Positions 1-8,009 of a stretch of DNA of 64,000 bases are shown piece after piece. The stretch is from JAAYJK01 sp964501655 (GTDB lineage Bacteria > Bacillota > Syntrophomonadia > Syntrophomonadales > Syntrophomonadaceae): NCBI GenBank assembly GCA_964501655.1, contig CAZCTN010000011.1:1-64000 (forward strand). Reading direction: 5' to 3'. Position numbers and translations under genes: made by a program. Every line of letters begins with the position of its first letter. Positions within the stretch are counted from its first letter, which is position 1. Under the pieces are notes generated by a model, which did not search any database, was not told the DNA's origin, and worked only from the letters and a program-made list of their open reading frames with translations.

Positions 1-39
1 TTCTGCGCTTCTTGCTCCCAGGCTCAGGGTTTGCTTCAT
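1..39 (-). CDS. 5' end of an unidentified gene (partial)
   Basis: An ATG at 37-39 (minus strand) follows the ribosome site AAAGGAGAGAGAGC at good spacing. It opens a frame reading MKQTLSLGARSAE before leaving the window. It lies 54 bp downstream of nadK on the same strand and is probably cotranscribed. Thirteen residues are too few to identify the product. Confidence 0.6.
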   Translation of the reverse strand, partial: MKQTLSLGARSAE

Positions 40-93
40 GCTCTCTCTCCTTTCCCTATACTCGAATCCTTGGCGCAAACACTATTAAACTAA

Positions 94-912
94 TTAATAA
101 GCCTTTAATCCTAACCTGTCTTGTATTCTATTAACGTATCGCCCTTTATCCAGTTCAATAAATTTTGCCTTATAGGGAGCCTTGTTTATCCTTACTGCAT
201 CCTTGCTTGCCAAATTGTATGTTTCCCGGCCGTCAATGCCTATTAAACTGCATAACTGGCAGGGATCATCGCAGATAATTTCGATGGTACGATCGAAACT
301 AAATACTAACGGCTGCAAGGAGGCTATCTTTGAGCATATAGGTGTCACAATAACGGCTTGAAGCAGTGGATCGATTATGGATCCGCCGGCAGAAAGTGAA
401 TAAGCAGTCGAACCGGTTGATGTAGCACATATTATTCCGTCACCTTCATAGGCAGACAACATCTTGCCATCAACTTTAAGCAGCTGGCGACATGTTTTTA
501 AGCGAGTAGATCTAATTACCAGGTCATTTAATGCATAATAATTGAATAATTCTCCAGTGCCGGTGCTCAAGGATATTTGCATTACCGCCCTTTCTTCCAC
601 CTGGTATCTCTGGTTTAATATTATGGGCAGATAAGCAAGAATTTCTTCAGGTTCCATAGCACTTAAAAATCCGGTCTTTCCAAAGTTAACGCACAATAAT
701 GGTATCTCATATTTTCCAATCTGACTAAAAGCTTCCAGCAGGGTTCCATCCCCGCCAATTATGATTATTAAATCTGTATTTTCCAGCTTATCTGGTATAT
801 CTGGACCCAGCCACACTGTCACTTGTCTTTGCAGCAACAGCTTTAGCAAGACTTGTGCAAATTGCCGTGCCGGTTCTTTTTCCTTGTTGATATAAACACC
901 GAATGTTTTCAT
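94..912 (-). CDS. nadK: NAD kinase
   Basis: Predicted cytosolic ATP-NAD kinase (272 aa) that phosphorylates NAD+ to NADP+. Visible family motifs are the GGDGT phosphate-binding loop (about residues 53-57), NFGKTGFLS, and the DGIICATSTGSTAYSLSAGG region that binds NAD and orients the ribose. The open frame runs 86 codons further upstream, but that extension is Cys-rich, overlaps the next gene and does not resemble the family. The ATG at 912, with AAAGG upstream, gives the normal family length. A sigma-54-like -24/-12 element lies about 40 bp upstream. The supply of NADP fits the nfnAB genes further along the window. Function is well supported; regulation is inference. Confidence 0.93.
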   Translation of the reverse strand: MKTFGVYINKEKEPARQFAQVLLKLLLQRQVTVWLGPDIPDKLENTDLIIIIGGDGTLLEAFSQIGKYEIPLLCVNFGKTGFLSAMEPEEILAYLPIILNQRYQVEERAVMQISLSTGTGELFNYYALNDLVIRSTRLKTCRQLLKVDGKMLSAYEGDGIICATSTGSTAYSLSAGGSIIDPLLQAVIVTPICSKIASLQPLVFSFDRTIEIICDDPCQLCSLIGIDGRETYNLASKDAVRINKAPYKAKFIELDKGRYVNRIQDRLGLKAY

Positions 913-950
913 ATTTATCAGCCTTTTCCCGCAACTACTAATATTATTAA

Positions 951-970
951 ATGCAAAATATATGCCAGCA
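951..970 (-). promoter_or_regulatory. Sigma-54-like promoter upstream of nadK
   Basis: Read on the minus strand the site is TGGCATATATTTTGCA, with the invariant GG and GC dinucleotides separated by ten bases as in -24/-12 promoters. The predicted start would be near 941, leaving a short leader to the nadK ATG. The 16-base core is identical to the site upstream of the chemoreceptor-like gene at 2251-2269. Activator sites were not identified. Confidence 0.55.
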
Positions 971-1115
971 CTAGAACTGATGTACCGGCAATGCCCCTTT
1001 GAGCAGTATTTCTGCCCGCCGCACCCTCTTCCGATTGTTTCTTTCTGACACAGAATGGTATGTGTAAGTGTTGCATATGTTACATAGGATGTATCATTAT
1101 GTTCACAAATGTTTA

Positions 1116-1289
1116 TCAAGCAATGAAAAGCACATAGTAGTATCCGAAGCTTATAACTGCTAAAATCCATACAATAGCAATAATAAAGTGAAATACCCGA
1201 TCATGCCGTTTCAGGCATATACTGCACAAACCAGGCTGATCAATTTGTTCACCGCATCTTTCACATTGGCAGGCCAGTTCAGCTAACAT
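1116..1289 (-). CDS. Small zinc-ribbon membrane protein
   Basis: Small protein of 57 aa. The N-terminal part carries two Cys pairs (CERCGE and CSIC), typical of a zinc ribbon. It is followed by one hydrophobic segment (about residues 36-56) running to the C-terminus. The ATG at 1289 is preceded by GGGGTGAAAAC; an in-frame ATG six codons upstream lacks a ribosome site. It lies between the chemoreceptor-like gene and nadK on the same strand. Function unknown; it may be a membrane-tethered metal-binding or regulatory protein. The combination of ribosome site and domain logic supports a real gene. Confidence 0.65.
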   Translation of the reverse strand: MLAELACQCERCGEQIDQPGLCSICLKRHDRVFHFIIAIVWILAVISFGYYYVLFIA

Positions 1290-1338
1290 GTTTTCACCCC
1301 ATAACATTTTTCGTCTCGGTCATTAATGAACTTCCTCG

Positions 1339-2166
1339 TCATAATTCACTGGCTATTTCCAAGAGTTGTTTGGAGATAGCAAAAACCTCCCTGGTGCTGG
1401 CGGATAACTCCTGGGACGCAGCAGCTTCTCTCTCGGTTGATTCAATTGCCTTTTGGTTGGCTACGGTCATCTCTTGAACCGCCCACCGGATTGTTTCCAT
1501 AGTCTTTCCAATATCAGCAGATATGTTAGCTACATTATTGGAAAGACTGCCAATTTCTTTGGCAATAACTTGAAATCCCCTGCCATTTTCTCCCACATGG
1601 GCTGCTTCTATAGTCATGTTTATGCCCAGCAATTTGATGGTCTGGGAAATATCCCGGATATCCTCCAGCAGCTTTTCTATATGTACATTTATTGATTGTA
1701 TCTCTTGGTTCATTTCCAGGTTTTTCATGGAATGCATAAGGATTTCTTCAGCACCGGTTGCTACGTCTTCCGAGGCTTGAGCCAGGTTCTCGATAAATAA
1801 ATTTAGATCCTGGGCGCTTTTATTAACCTGATGCTGTATAGCTCTGCTTCTGGACAGACCTATTACACCCATAACTTCACCATTATCTGAATTCATTATC
1901 GGTACCGCAGTTACGTTAGCTTCATAACCATACACTTCTTTAGGAAGCTCGACATAAACAGCTTTTTTTTCATCAATTGCTTTCCGGGCAGAACCCCCGG
2001 CCAGGATGGGATCTCCTACATTGAAAGCGTCTCCCGGAGATTCTTCACCTTGAACCTTGTAGATAAATTTCTCTGTATCGCACATCCAAAAACATAGCCC
2101 CCGGGTGCAAAAATGCTTCAAAACAGAGAAAAAATCAGCATAATCCTTCCAATCACTGTTGTTCAT
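1339..2166 (-). CDS. Soluble methyl-accepting chemotaxis-like signalling protein
   Basis: 275 aa with no membrane segment. Residues 1-115 look like a small PAS/GAF-like or cache-like sensory module. The C-terminal half is a helical MCP signalling hairpin whose tip (TIKLLGINMTIEAAHVGENG, then RGFQVIAKEIGSLSNNV) matches the conserved chemoreceptor CheA/CheW-binding tip. It is much shorter than membrane chemoreceptors, so an intracellular redox or metabolite sensor is likely. A sigma-54-like promoter lies about 85 bp upstream. No che genes are in the window. The MCP domain call is strong; the signal sensed is unknown. Confidence 0.85.
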   Translation of the reverse strand: MNNSDWKDYADFFSVLKHFCTRGLCFWMCDTEKFIYKVQGEESPGDAFNVGDPILAGGSARKAIDEKKAVYVELPKEVYGYEANVTAVPIMNSDNGEVMGVIGLSRSRAIQHQVNKSAQDLNLFIENLAQASEDVATGAEEILMHSMKNLEMNQEIQSINVHIEKLLEDIRDISQTIKLLGINMTIEAAHVGENGRGFQVIAKEIGSLSNNVANISADIGKTMETIRWAVQEMTVANQKAIESTEREAAASQELSASTREVFAISKQLLEIASEL

Positions 2167-2250
2167 TGAATTACATCTCTCCTTGCTTTGAAATGATATA
2201 GCAGCTAATCATCTATCATAAAAATACCTAGCTTTTCTTTCAATTTTTTA

Positions 2251-2269
2251 GTTGCAAAATATATGCCAT
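2251..2269 (-). promoter_or_regulatory. Sigma-54-like promoter of chemoreceptor-like gene
   Basis: Minus-strand TGGCATATATTTTGCAA with GG-N10-GC spacing. A start site near 2242 would give a leader of about 75 nt before the chemoreceptor-like gene. The remaining 2167-2540 intergenic space shows only this site and the terminator at 2435-2465. Confidence 0.6.
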
Positions 2270-2434
2270 TCGCCGCCGTATTGACAGCCCAGGTATTATT
2301 GCCTGCTTTGTCTCATTCTTTTCATCGGTTCGCTTGCCAGTGTTTCCTTTTTATACACAAATGCTATGACTGACTGTCGCGAAAGTACACATCTTAAGAT
2401 TTTTACTACCTTTGGATAATTACCGGCCCATAAC

Positions 2435-2465
2435 AAAAAGGCTCTCGCAGCCACGGAGCCTTTCT
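2435..2465 (-). terminator. Rho-independent terminator
   Basis: On the minus strand AAAGGCTC and GAGCCTTT form an 8-bp stem around a 10-nt loop, followed by a run of T. It ends the MFS transporter/small membrane protein unit. Confidence 0.75.
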
Positions 2466-2540
2466 GTTAATTAGAAGGGGATTGTAGTATAGATATTTAC
2501 TTTTTAATATGGTGAGCATGCCGCCCCTTATACAAGTGGT

Positions 2541-2756
2541 CTATTTACAATACAATCGCTTGGCCTGAACATATACTGCTACTTGTAAGAATAAGCTGAC
2601 AACGCCCCATATCACCCAGTAAATAAGCATATCAAGAAAACTGGTATTGCTATCCGGACTAAAATTATATGAATATAGTACTGTTACACCAATAAAAATA
2701 AGAATAGATGGTATATAAAACAGTGGGCTTTTAATAATCTTCAAGGTTTTCTCCAT
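2541..2756 (-). CDS. Small two-helix membrane protein
   Basis: 71 aa with two predicted membrane helices (about residues 10-30 and 42-63) and a basic C-terminus. The ATG at 2756 follows AAAGGAGGGGTTGAA; the frame extends 24 codons upstream without a comparable ribosome site. It lies directly downstream of the MFS transporter gene on the same strand and ahead of a terminator, so it is probably cotranscribed. It may be an accessory subunit or small partner of the transporter, but I recognise no family. Confidence 0.65.
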   Translation of the reverse strand: MEKTLKIIKSPLFYIPSILIFIGVTVLYSYNFSPDSNTSFLDMLIYWVIWGVVSLFLQVAVYVQAKRLYCK

Positions 2757-2860
2757 TTCAACCCCTCCTTTGGAACCTATAATCATAACCTGGTTGACAC
2801 TTGATGAATACTTAATTCGTTTCCTCATATGGTATGGTATTGGTCAAGTGTCTTTCTTGG

Positions 2861-2893
2861 TGGGCGGCAGAACCATGGAAGCTCTGCCGCCCA
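2861..2893. other. Intercistronic hairpin
   Basis: TGGGCGGCAGA and TCTGCCGCCCA form a perfect 11-bp stem with an 11-nt loop between the MFS gene and the small membrane protein gene. There is no T-run on either side, so it looks like an mRNA processing or stability element rather than a terminator. Confidence 0.6.
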
Positions 2894-2918
2894 TAATTCC
2901 AACCCTGCAATATCCCGT

Positions 2919-4196
2919 TTAGGCTGCAGCTGCTTTTTTGACCTTAATAAAAGTTTCGGGCAAGAACAGAAGCGGGACTACGCTGAACAAGTACATGACT
3001 GCGCTTACTCCTATAGCGAAGGTAAAGGAGGACATAGCAGCTATTCCACCCAGTATTGATGGTCCAAAGAAACATACCATACGCGCAAGATTGTATATAC
3101 CGTTTACTCCGGTTGCCCTTACATCGGTTGGGAATAATTCAGACATATACCCTCCGTATAAACCGAATATGGGATAGGTTATGAATGAGTATACGGGAGC
3201 AAACAGTAACATTGCGGTAGGATTCTGGATTTTTACAAATATCATAACTGCAAAGAACGAAGCAATTAACACAACCAGTGCCGGTTTCTTCCTGCCGATA
3301 CGGTCGGCAATAAAGGCAAAGACTATGTAACCTATCATGCCACCGATTTGCAGGAACATATAATAATTCATGGATTTAACGATGTCCATGCCTCTCTCGG
3401 TAACTAACCAATTAGGTATCCAGCTAAATGCACTCCAATACGCCAGGAGGGTGCCCAATACCAGGAAAAACGCGGCAATGGTATTTCTTCTCAAACTGGT
3501 TCCAGTTCTCTCATATATTTCTTTGCTGAACAGTTTTCCAACGTTGCCCAGAGATTCGCCTTTGGCCTTCAATTGATCTCGGGTTTTCAACCAGGCTTCT
3601 GGTTCGGGAATAACGACTTTGGCCAGGATAGCGATAACAAATCCTATGGCTCCAACATAAAACAACGGCCTCCAACCAAATCCGGGCATGATCATCTTGC
3701 CCAGAAAGGCTGCCAGTAAGGGCCCAAACGCAAACCCGGTCTGGATTACGGCGGAACACATAATTCTCAATCTGGAAGGAAGGCATTCTGCCACCAGGGT
3801 ATTCCCTACCCCCCATTGTGCACCCAGACCAATTCCGACCAGTATTCTAAGGGCCAGCATGGTCTCAAAACCATTGGCATAAGCAAAAGCAATGGTGAAG
3901 CATGAATACCATATCAGACAATAAAACATTACATTTACTCGCCCATATTTATCAGATAGAATCCCTGACATCAGGCCGCCTATACCGGCGCCCAACAGGG
4001 GCGCCCCCAATACTAAACCCATAGCTGACGAGGACATGTCAAACTCTTCCAGTATAAGGCTAGCAGAAACAGAAACCAATTGCCAATCCATTACATCTAG
4101 AACTAATGCCATCCAGGCAAATGCCCATATAAATATCATCATTGCGTTTAATGGCGCATTATCTTCCGGTATCGGCATACTCCGTTGGTTTGCCAT
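2919..4196 (-). CDS. MFS transporter (organic/aromatic acid type)
   Basis: 425-aa secondary transporter with about twelve hydrophobic segments. The loop 2-3 signature DKYGRVNVM and the equivalent loop 8-9 motif DRIGRKKP are characteristic of the major facilitator superfamily. The overall pattern (acidic residues in TM1, WxxxxDVMDW) resembles proton-coupled carboxylate symporters such as the aromatic acid or metabolite symporter groups. Start ATG at 4196 with AAAGGAGG upstream. Transport of the fatty-acid substrate is an attractive but unproven role. A stress protein gene lies just upstream on the same strand. Confidence 0.85.
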   Translation of the reverse strand: MANQRSMPIPEDNAPLNAMMIFIWAFAWMALVLDVMDWQLVSVSASLILEEFDMSSSAMGLVLGAPLLGAGIGGLMSGILSDKYGRVNVMFYCLIWYSCFTIAFAYANGFETMLALRILVGIGLGAQWGVGNTLVAECLPSRLRIMCSAVIQTGFAFGPLLAAFLGKMIMPGFGWRPLFYVGAIGFVIAILAKVVIPEPEAWLKTRDQLKAKGESLGNVGKLFSKEIYERTGTSLRRNTIAAFFLVLGTLLAYWSAFSWIPNWLVTERGMDIVKSMNYYMFLQIGGMIGYIVFAFIADRIGRKKPALVVLIASFFAVMIFVKIQNPTAMLLFAPVYSFITYPIFGLYGGYMSELFPTDVRATGVNGIYNLARMVCFFGPSILGGIAAMSSFTFAIGVSAVMYLFSVVPLLFLPETFIKVKKAAAA

Positions 4197-4341
4197 TTAC
4201 GAAAACCTCCTTTTATAACTAAAATCCTCCACTTAGATCATCAATCACCAGCAGTTTCTTATATGTATTCTACATTCGGTTTTAATTATGGTTGGGTTAT
4301 AGATCAACTTTAAACCGGAAGCAACACATAAAAAACTATAT

Positions 4342-4794
4342 TTAACGGGTAACAAGCACCGGGCAGGCAGATGTACGGGTAACCTGAGAACTAACACTTC
4401 CCATAACAGTAGCACTAATGCCTCCAAGACCCCGACTGCCCATAACAATTAAATCGAATTTTCCCTTTTCTGCTTTGTAAACGATCTCTCTTGCTGCATT
4501 ACCTTGCTCCAGTTCAACTGCTACTTCAATATCAGCAGAATCTAATTCCTTGGAGGCGGTTTCTAAAATCACTTTTCCAGCTTTGGCCCATTCCTCCTCC
4601 ATTGCCTTTATTACCCCATTGGACAACTCTGGCAGGTGCCCCATGCCTGAATAATCATATGCAAGCTGAGCTACATGGAATAAGGTTATTGAGCTTCCAA
4701 ACTTTTCTGCTATTTCCAAAGCGACTTTTACTGCTTTTATTGCTTCGTTTGAGCCATCAATAGGCACAAGAATTTTTCTGAACATCTTTTTCAC
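4342..4794 (-). CDS. Universal stress protein (UspA family)
   Basis: 150-aa single Usp domain. The N-terminal ILVPIDGS strand-loop and the C-terminal GSRGLGGISATVMGSVS segment (G-2x-G-9x-G-S type) match the ATP-binding class of Usp proteins. The start at 4794 follows AAAGGAGTG. It is transcribed in the same direction as the MFS transporter, 145 bp upstream of it. Usp proteins next to transporters often act as nucleotide-responsive regulators; that role here is inference. Confidence 0.9.
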   Translation of the reverse strand: MKKMFRKILVPIDGSNEAIKAVKVALEIAEKFGSSITLFHVAQLAYDYSGMGHLPELSNGVIKAMEEEWAKAGKVILETASKELDSADIEVAVELEQGNAAREIVYKAEKGKFDLIVMGSRGLGGISATVMGSVSSQVTRTSACPVLVTR

Positions 4795-5185
4795 TCCTTT
4801 TTTAGTCCGACCTGTTAGTCAATACGAGGTTCTCGGCTGATTCTCTTTCCTCCCCCCCTGTCAAATGATTAGAACGGACACTACTTTCTTATCTGATAAT
4901 GCAAAACGCATACCACTACTAATTGCTCATTCTTCGATATTCGATCAAATTCATTTTCCAACCAAGTTTTTTTCCAGATATACGTTCCCAGAAATCTTAT
5001 TTTTCTGTGATTCGTCCCAAATAGGAACAATGTCCGAACATCCTGATCGTTGCTTATCGCTACAATATCTTCAGTCCATGCCCATCTTCTGATTTTTTCC
5101 CTCTTATTGACTAGCGTAGAACAAAACTTGTATTATTCCTTAATTTCAGCGTTTGACGCCTTTGCTCTGATTCTCCACGGATAAA

Positions 5186-5215
5186 TTGAATGCCTCAAAT
5201 ATTTTGTGATACAAT
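5186..5215 (+). promoter_or_regulatory. Candidate sigma-A promoter of a small RNA
   Basis: TTGAAT and TACAAT are separated by 18 bases in the 4795-5433 intergenic region. No plausible coding frame follows on this strand; the downstream feature is the bipartite hairpin at 5309-5353. Apart from this pair the 640-bp region holds nothing I can identify. Confidence 0.4.
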
Positions 5216-5308
5216 GTAATTTACAGTTGAATGCTTATTATGATATATTTTGCAAATGATCTTATCTGCAACCTGGCCAAGGTTATATCATTATGCTTTC
5301 ACCTGCAG

Positions 5309-5365
5309 GTCTGATGCTCTTAGCAGTCATAACCATGCTAATTGGCATCAGACTCTTTATCTTTG
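5309..5365 (+). terminator. Bipartite hairpin, possible terminator of a small RNA
   Basis: GTCTGATGC pairs with GCATCAGAC and, inside it, TTAGCA pairs with TGCTAA around a 10-nt loop. The plus-strand 3' side is T-rich (TCTTTATCTTT). It could end a transcript of about 140 nt from the promoter at 5186, or act as the 3' structure of the nfnB message on the other strand. Confidence 0.45.
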
Positions 5366-5433
5366 TGATCTGCTTTATTCCTCCTCTACTAAATTACTTA
5401 GGCGAATGTATTGAATGGCAGATTAACTGCCGC

Positions 5434-6840
5434 CTAGCCGTTAGTTAAGTATTCATGAATGGCGCGTGCTGCCTTTTTGCCCGCACCCATGGCCTGTATT
5501 ACGGTTGCCGCACCGGTAACAATATCTCCGCCGGCAAAGACTCCTGCTTTACTGGTTTGTCCGGTAGCATCTTCTGCTACTATGTTGCCATGTGAATTTA
5601 TCCTCAAATCTGGCGTGGTCTGTGGCACCAGGGGGTTGGGTCCCTGTCCGATAGCCATAATGACCGTATCGACCTCCAGTTCGTATTCAGAACCTTTTAT
5701 GGGTATGGGCCGCCTGCGGCCGGAGTCGTCTGGTTCACCCAATTCATACTGTTGACAAATCATGCCTTTTACCCATCCATTTTCATCACCAATTATTTCT
5801 ACTGGACTGGTGAGCAGCTTGAACTGGACTCCTTCTTCCCGAGCATGTTCAATTTCTTCCAGGCGGGCAGGCATTTCTTTTTCTGACCTGCGGTATACGA
5901 TATAGGATTCTTCCGCTCCCAAGCGCAAAGGGGTTCGAGCACTATCCATGGCTACATTTCCCGCACCTATCACTGCTACTCTTTTCCCAATTCTTATGGG
6001 GGTTAGATATTCCGGGAAACGATAGGCCTTCATTAGATTAACCCGGGTAAGGAATTCATTGGCCGAGTAGACACCATTTAAATTCTCCCCAGGAATATCC
6101 ATAAAATATGGCAGCCCTGCGCCAGTGCCTATAAATGCGGCATCATAGCCATTATTCAACAGCTCATCAACCGTATTTATTTTACCTACTACAGTATTGC
6201 AGGCTATCTCTACTCCAATTTCCTGGATATTCCTTATCTCGTGCTGTACAATGCTTTTGGGCAGACGGAATTCAGGAATACCATAAACCAGTACTCCGCC
6301 CGGGATATGCAGGGCTTCCATAACCGTAACCTGGTGCCCCAGTTTCGCTAGGTCAGCCGCGGCAGTTAAACCGCTGGGACCTGATCCTACTATTGCTACT
6401 CTTTTACCGCTTTCCAGTGCTTTCTCAGCCCGGTATTGACCTTTCTCCAGGTCCCAGTCAGCCACAAATCTTTCCAATCGTCCGATAGCTACTGGTTCCG
6501 CCTTCTTTCCCAGTATGCACAGTTTCTCGCACTGACTCTCCTGGGGACAAACCCGGCCGCATATAGCAGGCAGATTGTTCTTTTCTTTAATTTTGTCAAT
6601 AGCTTTCTGATATTCTCTCTGGGTAATAAGCTTAACAAAGGCTGGTATATCCACATCAACCGGACAGCCATCGACACAGAGGGGTTTTTTGCAGTCCAGA
6701 CAGCGGGAGGCTTCCAGCAGGGCCTGGTCTTCACTGTACCCTGTAGCTACTTCATTAAAATTCTTTTTCCTCTCCTGTGCATCTTGTACGGGCATATGCT
6801 GACGGCTTACTTTTTCCTTTTTTACCTTTACTTCTGACAA
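5434..6840 (-). CDS. nfnB: NADH-dependent ferredoxin:NADP+ oxidoreductase, large subunit
   Basis: 468-aa flavoprotein of the GltD/NfnB family. The N-terminal region carries CLDCKKPLCVDGCP and CGRVCPQESQCEKLC, eight cysteines for two [4Fe-4S] clusters. FAD-binding GSGPSGLTAA and an NADPH-site GAGNVAMD follow, and the C-terminal GGD segment completes the FAD site. It starts with TTG at 6840, preceded by AGGAGGTGA inside the nfnA 3' end, and overlaps nfnA by 13 nt. No glutamate synthase large subunit is nearby, so the NfnAB complex is the better reading. NfnAB couples NADH and reduced ferredoxin oxidation to NADPH formation by flavin-based electron bifurcation, or the reverse. Confidence 0.9.
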   Translation of the reverse strand: MSEVKVKKEKVSRQHMPVQDAQERKKNFNEVATGYSEDQALLEASRCLDCKKPLCVDGCPVDVDIPAFVKLITQREYQKAIDKIKEKNNLPAICGRVCPQESQCEKLCILGKKAEPVAIGRLERFVADWDLEKGQYRAEKALESGKRVAIVGSGPSGLTAAADLAKLGHQVTVMEALHIPGGVLVYGIPEFRLPKSIVQHEIRNIQEIGVEIACNTVVGKINTVDELLNNGYDAAFIGTGAGLPYFMDIPGENLNGVYSANEFLTRVNLMKAYRFPEYLTPIRIGKRVAVIGAGNVAMDSARTPLRLGAEESYIVYRRSEKEMPARLEEIEHAREEGVQFKLLTSPVEIIGDENGWVKGMICQQYELGEPDDSGRRRPIPIKGSEYELEVDTVIMAIGQGPNPLVPQTTPDLRINSHGNIVAEDATGQTSKAGVFAGGDIVTGAATVIQAMGAGKKAARAIHEYLTNG

Positions 6841-7673
6841 TGACAGTCACCTCCTGAATAACAGCCTTTCATAGCCAGTTGCTCTTCATCTGCAAACATG
6901 CGGGCTCTTGTCTCTGCTACCGACCAGTTAACTTGATGGCCGTCAAATTCGGGGCCGTCTACACAGGCAAATTTTGTCTCCTGTCCAACTGCTACCCGAC
7001 ATGCACCGCACATACCAGTACCATCCACCATTATCGGATTAAGGCTGACTACAGTCTTAATATTATAAGGCCTGGTAAGCTCAGAAACCGCTTTCATCAT
7101 AACCAGCGGTCCTATCGCTACCACCAAATCAATTTGCACACCGCTATCGACTATCTGCTGCAAAATATCCGTGACAAATCCCTTATGACCCAGACTGCCA
7201 TCATCAGTAGCTATATGCAGTTTTTCGCTTACCCTTTGCATCTCTTCTGCCAGTATCAGATGCTTATTACTGCGGGCGCCTATAACGGAAATGATATTAT
7301 TCTCTGCATTAGCCAACGCTCTGGTTATGGGGTAAATCGGGGCAACTCCGACTCCACCGCCCACACAGACAACTGTACCGTATCTTTCTATTTCCGAGGG
7401 TTTCCCCAGGGGGCCTACCAAATCCAATATGTAATCTCCAGACTCCAGACGACCCAATTCCAGTGTTGTTCGTCCGACTTCCTGATAAATCAGAGTAATT
7501 GTACCCTCTTGACCATCGCAATCAGCCAGGGTCAATGGAATCCTTTCACCGTTTTCATCAATTCTTAATATAATGAACTGGCCCGGCTGGGCTTTCGATG
7601 CCAGCTGGGGAGCTAATACTTCGATTAATTTTATGGATTGGGCCAGAGTCATTTTTTTTGTTATCTTAAACAT
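6828..7673 (-). CDS. nfnA: NADH-dependent ferredoxin:NADP+ oxidoreductase, small subunit
   Basis: 281-aa FAD/NAD(H)-binding and [2Fe-2S] protein of the ferredoxin-NADP reductase/dihydroorotate dehydrogenase electron-transfer type. The FAD-binding barrel (residues about 1-90) is followed by the nucleotide fold with GGGVGVAPIYP. The C-terminal MCGACRV...FACVDGP segment supplies the [2Fe-2S] ligands. The ATG at 7673 has AAAGGAGA upstream, eight codons inside the longest frame. Translational overlap with nfnB supports a 1:1 complex. With the beta-oxidation genes downstream, the complex probably balances NADH, ferredoxin and NADPH pools. Confidence 0.9.
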   Translation of the reverse strand: MFKITKKMTLAQSIKLIEVLAPQLASKAQPGQFIILRIDENGERIPLTLADCDGQEGTITLIYQEVGRTTLELGRLESGDYILDLVGPLGKPSEIERYGTVVCVGGGVGVAPIYPITRALANAENNIISVIGARSNKHLILAEEMQRVSEKLHIATDDGSLGHKGFVTDILQQIVDSGVQIDLVVAIGPLVMMKAVSELTRPYNIKTVVSLNPIMVDGTGMCGACRVAVGQETKFACVDGPEFDGHQVNWSVAETRARMFADEEQLAMKGCYSGGDCHCQK

Positions 7674-7752
7674 GGTTTTCTCTCCTTTGATCTGCAAGCT
7701 AAAAACTCATTCCCAACAGATGGGACTAATTGCCAACCCTTTCTTTGCTAGT

Positions 7753-7815
7753 GCTGTATACACAAGGTAAGATCAGTATTGCTCCTGCTGATTCTTACCT
7801 GTGTAAATCCAGCAT
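7753..7815. repeat. Long imperfect inverted repeat
   Basis: TACACAAGGTAAGATCAG (7759-7776) pairs with CTGATTCTTACCTGTGTA (7788-7805), and outer TGCTG/CAGCA segments extend the stem. It is the only structure seen in the 7674-8009 gap between nfnA and the acyl-CoA dehydrogenase gene. It could be an operator or a hairpin in a leader or trailer. Confidence 0.55.
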
Positions 7816-8009
7816 CTATGTAAAGGGGAATGGTGAAGATTATCGGCCTGAAACGCTCAACGCGTATCATGGAAAACTAGGGCTGGTCCTGGCCGAATCC
7901 AGGGATAAGACCCGATGGTAAACCTCTTGCGGATCTTAACCCTGTAAATCGGCAGGAATGTCTGAACATGGATCAATGGTGATCCAAGGCGAATTGCTTC
8001 ACAGATGTA

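Noticed and set aside
913..1170. N-terminal extension of NAD kinase
   Set aside because: Overlaps the zinc-ribbon gene and does not look like the family; the ATG at 912 gives the usual length.
4865..5092. 75-codon frame on the plus strand
   Set aside because: No ribosome site and low-complexity sequence; probably chance.
5434..7673. Glutamate synthase small subunit
   Set aside because: The large subunit is absent and the neighbouring gene encodes the NfnA-type partner with a [2Fe-2S] site.
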